From Mesostigma viride (taxonomy: Eukaryota; Streptophyta; Mesostigmatophyceae; Mesostigmatales; Mesostigmataceae): DNA of 64,000 nt. The stretch lies in NCBI GenBank assembly GCA_009746045.1, contig RPFO01000079.1, forward strand, positions 1,129,285 to 1,193,284, in the 5' to 3' direction. This document shows positions 45,901 to 64,000 of the stretch, one piece after another. Under the pieces are notes generated by a model that saw nothing but the letters and a program-made list of their open reading frames with translations, did not search any database and was not told the origin of the DNA. A program made the position numbers and the translations under genes. The stretch's first letter is position 1; every line of letters begins with the position of its first letter.

Positions 45901-47740
45901 ATCACCCTTATGGCTGGCGGTAGGGTATCCGACCTATTATACCGCTGTCGCCCCCCCCGTCGTCACAACTGGCCTGCTACAGGCATGAAACGAGCAGACC
46001 AGCGGGCGCATCACTCTCGTGGCTAGCGGCATGGTACCTAAGTGTTTCCCATAATACGCTATTGTACTGCGCCCATCAGCGATGATTTGTTACTGTATCC
46101 CCCCTGTTGTTACTAGCTTCCTTGCGCCTGTTACAGTGTCCACACAGTGACTCCCTAGGTGCAGACGGCAGTCACGGTATTGATGATGGGGTTTGAGCAT
46201 TGGTGTCTCTGCGTCTGGGCCATGACCCTGTATGATACCAACAACTATTTTGGTGGGTAATATGAGGATGGCTTGTGTGGCTTGGGCCCGTAAGTTCCCA
46301 GGGGTGCCCCCGAGCCTTGCGCGCGCGCACACACACACACACAAACAAACAAACAAACAAACAAACAAACAAACAAACAAACAAACAAACAAACAAACAA
46401 ACAAACAAACAAACAAACAAACAAACAAACAAACAAACAAACAAACAAACAAACAAACAAACAAACAAACAAACAAACAAACAAACACACACACACACAA
46501 AAGTATTCAATATTGTTTCTTCATGGGCCTTGTGTGGACAAGCCATGTACAAGCCTTGTCGAAGAGCTTGGTAGCAGGATTTTTTGTTAGCCGGTTACTC
46601 GTGGCAGCCGTTTGTGCTTTGCTGGTCTTGAGCTCTGTTAAGCTGTCGGTGTTAAGCTCGGTTTGCTTGTGTTAAGCTGTGTGTGTGTGTGTAAGCTGCG
46701 GCGTGGACACCTGTCCTCTTGCCATGGACTGGTGGTAAAGGGCTGAACTTAAAGCCAGCATTGGATGTTTATTGATGCTAGCTTCAAGTAATTTATTAGT
46801 TCCCAAATGGCCTAATGCCTCAGGGCTCATATGGATCAAGAGCAGGTACTAGAAGGGCATTGGCATGCCTTCCCTGGCTTGACGGATGGCCACGAATATG
46901 GTGGTCTGTATGCATGCCTAGAATGTGCCATTTCCGCATAGGTGCAGGCACACGGAAACCCCAAGGATGCCTCCCCCCTGTCTTACGAGTCGGTCAGGTT
47001 GCCCTCTACCCGCTAGGCGAAGCCTGTAGGTCGTGTAGGGGGGCATTGGGACTACTCTTGTGATCCGTGTTGGGTAGTAGCTGGCACGTATCTGATGATC
47101 TGTAGGCGATGCCGGAGGCGAGAATATTATGGTTACATGTTTGGATGAATAGTATGGGAATAGGATCTGTGTAGACTTGGGCATGCCTCTGGGATGTGGA
47201 GGTCGCCGAGAGGGAATGCTGTAAGTATCGATTGTAGCTATTTTGGCTATGCTGGATACGGCCTATGTCCAAATGATGCCTCTGGTTGCTCTGATCATGC
47301 CCAGTGTTATTACACAGGTCATGCTTTTGGGGGGAGGGCCAAGTTGCTTGTCATTTATGCATGGTTTGAGCCTTGGAATGATAGCCGTTGTAAGTGTCGC
47401 ATCATTCCTTTGCTCCTGAGAAAACATGTGTGTGCGTGTTTGTCATTTAGAGAAATGAATGCGTTGAAAATAAATGCCATTCGTTCATCCATTGATGTCG
47501 AGCGTCCTGCCCTGCGCAGGTGGCTTGAGTGAGGCCAATGCAGCTTCGTTCGTAAAGATAGCTGGCATCCGCGAGGTTCACGGCACCCTAAGAACTCAAG
47601 TGGCCAGCAAGTGTCGCCAGTGGAACCCAGCGTGCCCCCTTTCCGCCGGGGCAGTGCCATCCGAACGGCACCGTTTGGTAACCGATGCCGAGAAAGTGCG
47701 GGCGGCTGTTGCTGCCATCGCACAAATGTCATCTGGGTAG
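36274..47740 (+). CDS. cutC: CutC copper-homeostasis family protein, seven exons
   Basis: Exons 36274-36349, 37611-37676, 38802-38896, 41602-41697, 42656-42751, 45793-45919 and 47520-47740; every junction is GT..AG and in phase, giving 258 aa against 248 for the bacterial protein. The family is a cytosolic TIM-barrel protein implicated in copper tolerance; its biochemical activity is unsettled. Blocks in order: LLEVCVESLESARAAQAGGA (9-28); SRVELCANLLEGGTTPSYG (29-47); VKAVVSALDIPVFVLIRCRGGDF (from 49); DIMACAALGARGAVFGALTEDGDVD (84-108); LDATFHRAFDQARRPEEAL (124-142), holding the conserved FHRAFD; GVKRVLSSGQAATAADG (149-165); ITLMAGG (180-186); and IREVHGTLRT, with a C-terminal VTDAEKVRAAVAAI. 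The usual IRPRGGDF has Cys for Pro. Introns reach about 3 kb and carry four different satellites. No TGTAA was seen within 200 nt of the stop. Confidence 0.93.
36787..37462. repeat. CCA / CCG / CCT triplet array in cutC intron 1
   Basis: Blocks run in order: CCA, CCG (36820-36882), a long CCA stretch with rare CAG/CAC slips, then pure CCT (37278-37462). The pyrimidine-rich strand is the cutC sense strand, and the array ends about 150 nt before exon 2. Proline, serine and threonine homopolymer frames across it are artefacts. Confidence 0.96.
37738..37862. repeat. CCCACA / CCCACCCT repeats
   Basis: Short imperfect hexamer and octamer repeats of ACCCACAC and CCCACCCT type at the start of cutC intron 2. 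Confidence 0.85.
38205..38452. repeat. 29-bp repeat in cutC intron 2, about 8 copies
   Basis: The unit begins TGCTTGTATTGCAACTAGTA and ends with CATTTCAAC. Copies differ mainly at GTAC/GTAT/GTGC. It has the same unit length as the 1-4091 satellite but an unrelated sequence. Confidence 0.9.
38937..40203. repeat. 53-bp satellite in cutC intron 3, about 24 copies
   Basis: The unit includes CATTACGGTGCCTCCGCTAT, CAACTGTCTTACCACCCTAT and CAACATTGAACAG. Variants are GCTAT/ACTAT/ACCAT. It starts 41 bp after the exon-3 donor, and TTACGGTGCC resembles the donor sequence TGACGGTGCG (38892-38901). Confidence 0.95.
43859..44545. repeat. 38-bp satellite in cutC intron 5, about 18 copies
   Basis: The unit starts CTCCATAGTGGACGAAGCTC and ends TATACGGGGCCTCACCGG. 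Variants are GACGAAG/GACCAAG and TATACG/TACACG/TGTACG, arranged in a higher-order pattern. Confidence 0.95.
46330..46498. repeat. CA / ACAA microsatellite in cutC intron 6
   Basis: (CA)n, then about 37 copies of ACAA, then (CA)n again. It is preceded by GCGCGCGC. Confidence 0.96.
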
Positions 47741-48318
47741 CGGTCCAGTCCAAGAGACGTCTCGAATCTGAAGCGCCTGGAGGCAACTTTTTTATGGTGG
47801 TTCCACCCTGAACACAGAGCTGCCCCGACCTCCCCACCCGGCGTTATGTTTGAACTTGTGCTGCTATCGGGCTAGTATATATACTATATTTAATTAATTA
47901 ATTATCACGTAGACTGCGGCACGTGGGTACCAATAAATAAATAAACCAATTAATTAATTAAACTCGTGCTCCTACGCGGACCGTTGGGGAGTCACGGAGC
48001 ACCGAAGTGCTTTTAATCCCTGTATGTGCACAACAGGAGGAAAGGGCAGAGGGCCCCTTTCTCCAGGTACCAATAAAGGAACCTTCTATTTGTGACTTGC
48101 ACGGCGTGTATATACGTTTTGAGTGAGTCTGAAGGGGCAGGACGTGCACGGCTCTGGCCATGCACCCCTGTGATACATCAGCCCCCAATTAATTAATTAA
48201 GTAATAGACACGGGACTATTAGTCCCCAAAGCTGGCGTGTTATTAATTAATTAATAGACACGTGACTGCGTCACGTGAGCATAAGTCCTCAGTGGGAGGG
48301 GAACATGGGATGGATCAG
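47741..48318. repeat. Cluster of (AATT)n-tailed retroelement ends
   Basis: Four TTAATTAATTAA runs (about 47890, 47948, 48187 and 48243) punctuate short fragments. One carries CGTTGGGGAGTCACGGAGCA, a 3'-terminal motif also seen at 35452 and inverted near 51555. There is no gene in this stretch. Confidence 0.6.
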
Positions 48319-48319
48319 C

Positions 48320-48471
48320 AGCAGTGCTCAGCGACGCGACCTGTGGCCGGAATACCTCCGCGCCACAAGCAGGACCCCCAGAAGCCCAAGGTGTACTGGA
48401 GGGGCGGGGACCTGATGATCAACCACAAGATGTGGACGCCCCTCGCGCGGGCTAGAATAGCCCTAGCTTGA
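48320..48471 (+). mobile_element. Diverged LINE ORF1 C-terminal fragment
   Basis: Reads RRDLWPEYLR, then after a frameshift QDPQKPKVYWRGGDLMINHK and MWTPL, matching the last RRM-like block (LWPTYLQLRQ...VYWRGAVIHVDHKPW) of the other copies. Nothing upstream of this block is kept. Confidence 0.6.
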
Positions 48472-48509
48472 ATTCATTGGTAGTCACTGCCGCCATGGCA
48501 GCCATTAAT

Positions 48510-50625
48510 TAATTAATGAATTAAGAATTAGGAACATAACTCCGTTGGGAGTAAATGTAGCACATATCCCAGAGAAGGGGCATATGGCTTGTAATACATT
48601 CTAAGCTACTTCCTGCAAGGGTGGGAATGTAAACGACACTTGCTCGAGGCCGGTGCACCAGGACACCTGCACCCCCATGATCTATCAAGCTATACCCAGC
48701 GAAGGGGAAGCCTGTCATGGTGGGGGAAGATCAACGTGGCTATACAAAAGCTAAGGCATGGCTTCTCATCAGAGAGTGACTCTCTGTATAGGCAGGGCTG
48801 AGCTAATTCTTAATGCAGCATCCATGGGGGGTCCATTATAGGCAGGGCGTGGCTAAACTCTTAAATGCATCATCCATGGCCATTATGCGAGAGGTCCCCA
48901 GTTCGATTCCGGTCGGATTCATTTGCAGATCGCGTTTTCCGCGTTTTCCGCGGCCCGGCACTGAACGCAAAGGTTTTCACCTTTGCGGAGTGTCTGATCA
49001 GATTATGGGCGCACATGCGCTGGGGCCGCGTGGTAGGCTAAGCCTTACTAATCTACACTATACTGCTATATGCCCTAGGCTGGGGGTGCCTGCCATGGCT
49101 TGTGGTCGACGTGGATGACGTCCCGGCCCTCCAGTATACCGGTTTCCCCCCTGCGCTTTGCCGTATCTGGAGGTAGGTCCGGGCCATAGCTCGCGTCGCC
49201 GTTGTTGCTGGGCCAGGGTCAGGTCGTTGTCCAACGTGAAGTGAGTCCTCGAGAGCTTCTTGCGGTCCGCCATGTACTTAAAGGTGAGGAGCACGGGTGC
49301 CGGGCCAGCCCTACCCCGCGCGCGGGGGAGGCGAACAGCCGACATGCGCAGCTCACCAGTAATGGGCATGGGGGCAAGAATGTCGCGCTTAAATGCCGTA
49401 AGAGGAGTCGTCGGGTCCTCACCTGCCGGCTGGTCGAAGTGCTTGACGATGACATTGTGGCTACGCTGGGTGCGGTCGGCCTCCTCGCGGAGGTCGAGGG
49501 CTTGTTGCTTAAGCTGTGCCGCGATGGTGGAGGTGGTGGAGGTGGTGGAGGTGGCGTGGTGCTTGAGCAGGTCCGCCCAGGTCTGGGTGGGAGGGGCGTC
49601 CTCGCCTGGGCCAGCGGGGGCTGGCTTGGTGGCCGGATGTCCCTCACCGCCTGGGCGGTGATGCCGGCGGTGTTCTGCATGCACTGAGTCCGGATGGCGA
49701 TGGCGGTGTCCTTTAGGCGCTGGTCGATGTCGAGAAGCTGGGCCTTGAGGGCGGCGGTGGAGGTGGAGGACGTGGCAGTGGAGGTGGAGGCGAGGAGGGT
49801 GGAGGTGGAGGTGGAGGTGACCGACGGTGGTGGAAATGTGAGGGAGCTCAGCAGCCAGCGTGCCGCCCATTGCCGCCACATCTGTGGCAAGGGGGGACGT
49901 CACGTGCTGCTCGAAAGCTTCCTTAAGGAGGGTGCGGATGATGGCTTCGGTGGGGAAGGTGGGGGACTGAGGGCGGTGGGGAAGCCCAGATCTCGGCGTC
50001 GGAGCGCCGGCCCGAGGAGGGAGCAGAGCTGGGCGAAGCGTTGGAGCTTGGGGCGACTTATGCGGAGAACTCTCGGGAGATCCTCGGCGGGGTCGGCAGG
50101 CTGGCCACCTGGCCAGCGGCCGCGGTTGTGGGAAATGAGGTGCGAGCACAGGGCTGCATGCAAGCGAGGCGTGCGTGCCGAAAAACACGTCTTCCATGAA
50201 GGCTCCTGGGCGGCGAGTCCAGTAGCCGGGTGCGTTGATGTCTAAGGCGATCTCGTCCCAATGCGGCTCGGCAGGGCGACTGCGCTAGCTTAGTAGGCTC
50301 AGGCGATGCAGATGGCGAGGCAAGCCCGGTGGGCTGGGCGATCACCAGTGCGCGACTAGTGTCACCGCTGCCTTCCGGACCTGAGGGCGAAGCTGCAGCC
50401 GGAGCTGCAGACGTATTTTCATTGCTTAACGCATCCGCCAGGCTGCGTTGCGTAGATGAGCGTTTGCTCGTCATATATGCTTTGCGTAATAGCTGGTCAC
50501 AATACTGCGTTACAGCTGTAACCGATGATAGTAGCAGATGCGCCTAGAAAAGACGCATTGGTTGCAAGTGATCTGACTGCATTCGGGGCTCAGACGCAAA
50601 AGTTCTGAGCTCCCCGGTCAGCCAT
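48510..50625 (-). mobile_element. LINE-like copy E with SINE-like insertion in its tail
   Basis: Minus-strand ORF1 starts at 50474 (MTSKRSSTQRSLADALSNEN) and ends near 49058. It is open for 138 codons, then in another frame at 50197-49058 for 379 codons, with RSHNVIVKHFDQPAGE and an RRM end that lacks the LSFLKC segment. Repeat X (48510-48885) follows, separated from ORF1 by the 48887-49003 SINE-like piece. The 5' leader resembles copy A's leader at 7420-7560. Confidence 0.85.
48887..49003 (+). repeat. Second copy of the SINE-like repeat
   Basis: Starts at GCGAGAGGTCCCCAGTTCGA and ends near TTTGCGGAGTGTC; about 105 bp align with 30745-30850. It has a local duplication of GCGTTTTCC. Confidence 0.55.
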
Positions 50626-51595
50626 GTCCGCTCATCCAGACAGTAGTAGCCTTACTATTATTCAATGGCAGCCACGCCTAGCTAGAAATTATGTTTGCCT
50701 AGCTGCGCCACCATACCTAGTCACGTGCACCGCTAACACATGCATGCATGCACGGTACACAACCAGCCATAATAGCCCTAGCTTAGCCCCTGTACAGCCA
50801 TGCTACGTCCTGGCTATCAATTGGAGATAATTAGCGCAGGCCAGAAATCGGGAGAATCCGGACATGATCAGATTACTTACATTAGTATTCTCTTTACTTT
50901 CACTATCAGATTATATTATTCTTACTCTTTACTTTGTCTTTATTTATAATTGTTCGAATTATTACCATTTACATTTACATTTTCTTTTCTTTTTTCTTTC
51001 TTTCTTTTGAATCCTTGTTTCTTTTTCCCTTTGGAATGTATACTCCTTACTTATTCTTTTAGCCCCTTCGTGTATGTGTGTATGCGTTCCCTCTAGCTTT
51101 TCCTTCTTACTTTTGGTTGAACATTTGTGTTGGTAGTGGTGGTCTGTGTGTGTGTGTGTGTGCACGTGGGTGTGGGTGTATGTGTGTTTTCCCTATCAAC
51201 CTTTCTTGTTACCCTCTGTCTCCCTCCATGCAGGTCTACCTAGATAGCCACGCGGCTCCCGCGGCCTTCGCGTAGACCTTTCCTCTCAGACAACTACCCT
51301 AGTCCTTGCACGGCGTTGGATCGCCATGCGTCCAGGCATAGTTGTCTCACTTCATATTTCTTGCCCACACTCCTTGAACATTATGCTATGCTCACATGGG
51401 TCTTATTGCACCCATGCACAGAATTTGCCGGATCGTCTATCGTGTCCGATTGCAGCTGTGGCATGCCTCTGGCATGAAGGAGAAAGGGGGTATCTGCCCT
51501 TAATTTCTTCCTGTTGTGCACATACAGGGATTAAAAGCACTCCGGTGCTCCCTGACTCCCCAACGGGAGCACGTGTTTAATTAATTAATTAATGG
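50626..51595. other. Intergenic, pyrimidine-rich, no gene recognised
   Basis: Holds one copy of the AAATCGGGAGAATCCGG motif, a T/C-rich stretch (50930-51060), a GT run (51140-51190) and a LINE end motif (GCTCCCTGACTCCCCAACGG) before (AATT)n at 51580-51595. Confidence 0.5.
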
Positions 51596-51597
51596 GA

Positions 51598-52295
51598 TGG
51601 AATGGATACTAATTACGTATGGCGCCGAGGCGTGGACACTCACTGACACACTGGCGGCTAAGCTAGACGGCACGGTTTACAGGATGCTCCGACAGGTCCT
51701 GAATGTTGGGTTTTCCAAGCATAGGTTGATTATAGAGTCTTTGTACCAGGGTATGCCTCGTATTTCGGACGAGATTAGGCACTCGTAGGATAGCATTTGT
51801 AGGACATCTTGCTCGCACCAGCCTGGTTGACACCGCCCTTGGTCTGGCCGGCCCCCAGCGGCTTGGCCAACCAGGGCGGCATATCTTGACCTGGCCTGGC
51901 CCCATGCAAGGACATTCCCAGGAAGCTAGGTAAACCTGCCATGAACTACATCCAGATGTTGCTGGCCGACCTAGTGGTCCCAGCTCAGTTTGAACACCGC
52001 GCATCCACTCCCCCAGTCTCCCTTCTTTGGTCTGCCATGCAGAACAAGAAGCGGTGGCAGAAGATTGTCTAGGCTCACACGCCAGCCCCTGCATGTGGGC
52101 AAGCCACCCCCCCCCAAGAGGAAGGGGCGTTTTGCTTGAGTAGTGAGTTAGGATTTTCTGGACTAGATAGCTTATAGAGTTAGGATTAGTTCGATTACGC
52201 GGCTTCTCCCACCTCCACCCACCCAAGGAATGTGTGCTATATACATGATCTCCCAACGGAGACATGTTATAATTTAAGTTAATTTAATTTAATGG
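51598..52295 (+). mobile_element. Non-LTR reverse transcriptase 3' fragment with AATTT tail
   Basis: Encodes LITYGAEAWTLTDTLAAKLD, YRMLRQVLNV and a RISDEIRH block, the region just after the reverse-transcriptase fingers/thumb in RTE/Jockey-like ORF2 proteins. Stops and frameshifts follow. It ends with CTCCCAACGGAGACATGTTA and an AATTTAATTT run, the same terminal motif as repeat X. Confidence 0.75.
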
Positions 52296-52324
52296 AATGG
52301 ATTATGTGAGCTATCTATGTTCTA

Positions 52325-53330
52325 GTTACAGGGTTGTGGGCACCACGGCGCCCGAATCGCTATGAATTAAGATGCCATACGCGGTCACACGCGGAGCCCC
52401 CACAGACTTGGGGGTGGTCTCCTCAGTCATCACTACTTGCCATCTATCCTTGCGTACCATCTGCCTCCATATTACAGACAAACCAGGAGGCTGCCCGGGT
52501 GTGAGCCCGTCAGAGTCTAGGGTAGCACATGTCCATGCCGAATCTATCACGAAAAGTCAACGGGTGGCGGCCCTGCCGCGCGTGGCCTGGGGCACGCCAG
52601 GTGAGGACATATCGCCCAGGCTGGGCGGGCTTGGTGCCAGCTAGTCTATCTGATGTGTCTACCTGATCTGTGCGGGCCAGGTGCCCGGCTAGGCCCAGGC
52701 GCCTATGCCTAAGAATGTGGGAAACATAGGGCAGATCAGCGTACAAATCCTCAATACTAATGTGCAAACCAAAGGGGATGGCCTTGCACAGCATCTTGGT
52801 GACGTTGCCGTCGAGTCGTTGCACCAGCTCCTGCGTCAGTGTCCAGGTCTCGGCGCTGTAGGTCAGGATCGTCAGAATGACGACCTTGAAGAGGTCACGC
52901 TTGACGATCCGGGGTAGGGCGGGGTTGCTCCACCAGCGGCGATGGTCATGGAGTTGCGCCCACGCCATGCCGATCCGTGTCGTCAGGTCGTCCTCGCAGT
53001 CGGGTTAAGCCAACTGCCGAGCAGCTTGAAGCGGCCTGAAGTAGGGTAGTTGACCGCGGTGTCGTCTCAGAGGCGGAGTGTGGGCAGGGGGCCTGCCATG
53101 CCGAGGGCCAGGGCCTCCGTTTTGGGGCTGATTTCTAGACCAACCGCCCGAGCCTCGAGCGCCAGGCAGTCCAGCCAAAGTTGGGCAGACTCCGGCCTCT
53201 CGATGAGCGTGATGTCGTCGGCAGAAATGAGGTCAACTAGTAAATTCTGCTTGTTAGTCGGCCCCCCTTCCCCAAGCTCGTTCGTGATCACTAGGCCAGG
53301 GGCATGGCCTGCAATGGCGTGTTATATTAC
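52325..53330 (-). mobile_element. Degenerate non-LTR reverse transcriptase, minus strand
   Basis: From the 5' side: LVDLISADDITLIERPESAQ (a decayed F/YADD catalytic motif), VGLEISPKTEALALGM, then after a frameshift GMAWAQLHDHRRWW, LTILTYSAETWTLTQELVQR, HILRHRRLGLAGHLAR and WRAPGHARQGRHP. The order matches the C-terminal half of an RT ORF2. At least one stop (after TLRL) and a frameshift near 53000 disable it. Confidence 0.8.
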
Positions 53331-53334
53331 CTTA

Positions 53335-54227
53335 GAACTAATGATTTACAACAGCCGACAATGGGCTGCAACTGGCCTGCATTAATCAATTTAATATCTA
53401 ACACGTAATAGCGTTATGTGAGCATAACTGGCCTGCATGTGTTCTGAGATAGTAACAAACATTGTGCACACAGCCCATGTAAACGTATCCAAGCGATCTT
53501 TTCCTTCCGACCGTCACGAAGGATGCACTGCAACTGTATAGCTGCCAACAGTTGAGACAGGTCCAATGCTGGTTGCCCATAGTAGCATTAACGACGCAGT
53601 CACATGCTCTAATACCAACCATGGTGACATGACATCCTAACCCCTTGCAGCTAGGCCGATTTGCGTCGTTCCGGATCCAAACCGACGTAGAGCAGATTTT
53701 CTGCTTCAGGCGCACGACCTAGAAATCAAGCTCAGAAGCGAAGCTCTGTGCTTGATAGGCCTCGCCCGGTTGATTCAAAATTCACCCTTACTTCCACCAA
53801 GCAACTTCAGTTTGCATGGCCGATAGGGCATGTTGATTGAGGAAAGGCGTGGGCAAACAGCGGAGGAAAGCTGGCCAAATGTTTATGACCTTCAAGAACG
53901 GAATCTATTGGTCTGGACTTCGGAAACCGTGAGGATGTCTCTAAATCCGTCACAGTCACAATGGCACAGCTGATCCTCGAGGCAGGCTGCGCCGCCCCGT
54001 TACCAAGTGATGTAGCTGACGTCATACCAGTTGCCCTTTCATTGTCGTGGCTAGGGGCCTTGAAAGGTCGGCTTCACAGGTCTCGTAGCGATCGTCTCGT
54101 GCTATACGGCATAAGTCTGCCCGAGTCGGTATCCTGCAGCGCGTTCATGTTTGTAATTCATGATGCACATGTGGGGAGGTACGTCGCGGGCGACTTGAAC
54201 GACCACCGCTGCTATGGCGACAAATGA
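53335..54227. other. Intergenic, no gene supported
   Basis: One plus-strand open frame of 88 codons (53961-54227) starts MAQLILEAGCAAPL. It overlaps the end of the coiled-coil gene's strand context and matches nothing known. It could be a small gene but was not called. Confidence 0.4.
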
Positions 54228-54521
54228 CTACTGCACGGGAATCTCGATAGTCGGACCTCCTCCAGATTCGTCGTCATCGAAAGGGTCGGCTTTCTGCGGC
54301 ATCTGTGCCATCTGGGCTTGTGCAACAGGCTTTCTTCCCAGCACAGCAGCCAGCTGCTGCTCCAGTCTCAACCGTGCCTCTCGTTCCTCCTTCACAGCTG
54401 CCATCAACGTGTCGATAGTCTCCTGCATCTTGGTGATCTGTTGTTGTTGATTCCAAAGCCTTCCATTAATCCTCCTCAGAGCATCCGACGCCTCGGCGAA
54501 GACATCAGGGTTGCTCTCCAT
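54228..54521 (-). CDS. Small coiled-coil protein, 97 aa, function unknown
   Basis: Intronless minus-strand frame from ATG at 54521 to TAG at 54228. Residues about 10-63 are a strong amphipathic helix of coiled-coil type (ALRRINGRLWNQQQQITKMQ... then EEREARLRLEQQLAAVL) with no proline. A flexible Gln/Pro-rich stretch follows, then an acidic end, DPFDDDESGGGPTIEIPVQ. Amino-acid composition and the clean heptads suggest a real gene rather than a shadow frame. The size and layout recall small coiled-coil adaptors, but no family was identified. It lies divergent from the TPM-domain gene about 1.4 kb away. Confidence 0.6.
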   Translation of the reverse strand: MESNPDVFAEASDALRRINGRLWNQQQQITKMQETIDTLMAAVKEEREARLRLEQQLAAVLGRKPVAQAQMAQMPQKADPFDDDESGGGPTIEIPVQ

Positions 54522-55966
54522 GCTTCCGCAGATGCAACCAAGAAGCTGTGAAGTAACCTTTACAAAGGAAGCAGCTACGCAGATATTTCTAATACAGCGG
54601 GCTTCGATGGATAATGCGTGGCATACAAGCTTTATGAAAAGCTGGATAACTGGCGTGTCCGCCTCGAATTAGGTAAACAGGTTTTTGGCAGCGCCTAGAA
54701 GTTGCGGGGCTGTGTCAGGGGCGAAGTTGGTAGGAAAAACTTGCAATCCGAGCTTCCAGGCACGAACTGCAAAGCCTGGGCCGCGTGGCATGCAATGGGG
54801 GCTTCTGGATGTTTACAACTGGCAGGATTTTCCCGCCAATCGGTGCCAGGCCGGAAAGTTGCCCCAGACTAGTACTGACAAGTGCTCAGTCAATTTAGTT
54901 AGTTGATCCCAACGCTGCACATCACGCTGCAACCCTGCTGCAACTAATTAACTAAGCAGCAGAGAGTCTTGTTGTTTTTTTCGGGGAAATGGGTATATTT
55001 TATTAGCCAATTATGGACCAAAGAGGTGAGAGGGGAAATGAGTATCAGCGAATCCTAATGAAGGTGGGCACACACACGTGAGAGAGTCTTGTTGTTGTTG
55101 TTGCCCACGCCGCACATGGGCAGCAGTCTATGACGGCCGAGGGCCGGAATATATTTATAATATCGCATGGTACTATGGTACTGGGACAACTGCTCAGGAG
55201 TACCCACAAGACGCTGGGCTTGCTCCGAAACTTTGAAGGAAAACCCGTGACGGACAAATCGTTCGTGCGATTTCATGCGACCAAGATTCTGTGCGCCATG
55301 TCCCGATTCTGTCCAGCGTCCCCAGCCTATGGACTGACAAGTGACAGCCCAACATATGGCGGGAAGGTTTCCAAGCTCTCCTGCCCATGTGCGTGGGAAT
55401 AAACACCAACACCAAAACAACATATGGCGGGAAGGGACAGATTCCGCGGGGGCAAGGTCTTTTACAAAACTGCCTCGCTTTTATGTCTCACAAAAAAAGC
55501 AAAACTGTTCCTTTGAAGTGTAATGGGTGCTGCTTGCTAATGCTTTATCACCGCCATGTCGGGGGTGTTTATACATATTGACATACAAACGAAATTGGGG
55601 TGAGAATGAGCCTTACTGCATCTTCGGTGTCTGTGGGAGCCGGATCTGTGCATTTCCCGTCAAGGACCTTAGCTATTGCGTTTGGAGCGGATGCCATTGA
55701 GTTGGCAGATAGGTCGAACGCCCGCCCCTCTGCGAGCGTAGCAAATGAGTGTAAACGTGCATTGGGGCTGGGTGCACATCTGGGGAGGTTTCTGCGCAAA
55801 CGGCATTCACATCTTGTTATCGTGCGGTGCCATGCCAGGTAGGGCCTACCGTATCCGGAACAAGAGCTGCAGACATTTTGCCGCAAATCATCACGGCCTT
55901 TTCCTTTCTTTCAAAGCTTTACCACTGACAAGTTCGGCGGTCTGTTACATTCTTGCTCACATTCTA
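54522..55966. other. Region between divergent coiled-coil and TPM genes
   Basis: A plus-strand frame at 55606-55842 (MSLTASSVSVGAG...) runs to a GTAGGG that could be a splice donor. It could be an unrecognised first exon but shows no family resemblance. A small direct repeat, AGAGAGTCTTGTTGTT, occurs at about 54961 and 55080. Nothing else stands out. Confidence 0.4.
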
Positions 55967-63539
<7,573 letters not shown>

Positions 63540-63647
63540 ATGCAAAGTACCAGCTCTCTGTATGGGTAACTGCTTGCCCTTTTCCTGAAGGGGCTTCCTA
63601 ATTCATATTTATGTGCTTGACCTTGCATTTCCATGTATATGCAGTTA

Positions 63648-63652
63648 TGTAA
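63648..63652 (+). terminator. TGTAA poly(A) signal of the TPM gene
   Basis: Lies 108 nt downstream of the TGA at 63537-63539, in the sense orientation. Confidence 0.5.
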
Positions 63653-63849
63653 CATGCAAATGGGCTGCGCCGTGTGCAACACAGAAATAGTTACATAGTA
63701 GTATCTAGCTAATTGATTACATTGAGATGTACGTGTTCTGTCTGTGAGTTGGGAAGGCATAGAACTAAGTTATTAACTCTACAGGTTTCAATATCTACAT
63801 CACATAGAGCAATTATTTATTACGCATGCATGCAATCACGTCATGCGCC

Positions 63850-64000
63850 GGGCACGTGCGCGCTTTACTGCTCGTCGTCAAGTCGGAGTATGCTCGTGGG
63901 GGTTCGAGCCAGGCTTGGACATCCTTAACGAGAGCGCGCACGGCGGGGTTAAACTTAGCTACCGCCTGGCCGACCTGATTTATGCGGATGACACCACGCT
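63850..64000 (+). mobile_element. Non-LTR reverse transcriptase, cut by the window edge
   Basis: Reads GLDILNESAHGGVKLSYRLA then DLIYADDTT up to the last base. This is the catalytic YADD motif C of a LINE ORF2, with an intact Asp pair. The frame is shifted or truncated just upstream (about 63905). The rest lies beyond the window. Confidence 0.75.

Noticed and set aside
46090-46675. KQTNKQTN and LFVCLFVC repeat proteins
   Set aside because: Readings of the ACAA microsatellite in cutC intron 6.
53961-54227. 88-codon plus-strand frame MAQLILEAGCAAPL...
   Set aside because: No family resemblance and no support from splice or poly(A) signals; left uncalled.
55606-55842. 80-codon plus-strand frame MSLTASSVSVGAG...
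   Set aside because: Could be an unrecognised exon or gene, but nothing beyond openness supports it.

Overview
This is nuclear DNA from a eukaryote, most likely a green alga. Five genes are recognisable and four of them have many introns. The recognised proteins look plant-like or algal: pseudouridine kinase, a cyclin-D1-binding-protein-1 relative, CutC, a TPM-domain protein and an ABHD14-type hydrolase. The pentamer TGTAA, the usual green-algal poly(A) signal, lies 48 nt after the stop of the cyclin-D-binding gene, 108 nt after the TPM gene, about 190 nt after the kinase and 58 nt after the hydrolase. The species cannot be named from the sequence. No prokaryotic operon, rRNA, confident tRNA or CRISPR array was seen.

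Layout. 1-4091 is a 29-bp satellite. 5254-6349 (-) is an ABHD14-like hydrolase that appears truncated. 6985-11043 is a head-on pair of LINE ORF1 copies. 13562-23221 (-) is a nine-exon pseudouridine kinase. 23910-27060 (+) is a two-exon cyclin-D1-binding-protein homologue, divergent from the kinase across about 690 bp. 27061-36273 is a transposon graveyard: a LINE ORF1 copy split by a 1.7-kb TTAA-flanked element, another LINE copy and three 5'-truncated LINE ORF2 tails. 36274-47740 (+) is a complete seven-exon cutC. 47741-53335 holds more LINE ORF1 and reverse-transcriptase pieces. 54228-54521 (-) is a small intronless coiled-coil gene. 55967-63539 (+) is an eight-exon TPM-domain/zinc-ribbon membrane protein. 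The right edge cuts into a reverse transcriptase (YADD motif).

The exon models were assembled by hand. Every junction listed keeps reading frame and uses GT..AG, and the assembled proteins (705, 408, 258 and 449 aa) match their families end to end. Apart from the low-complexity insert in the kinase, no break was seen in them.

The most unusual signal is inside the introns. Repeated, decayed copies of splice-site-spanning exon edges lie next to many exons of cutC and the TPM gene, and several intron satellites look as if they grew from a splice-donor sequence. Many microsatellites (up to 1.5 kb) have their pyrimidine-rich strand as the sense strand, close to 3' splice sites. The genes are unrelated in function apart from general metabolism and cell-cycle or membrane roles; no shared pathway is evident.
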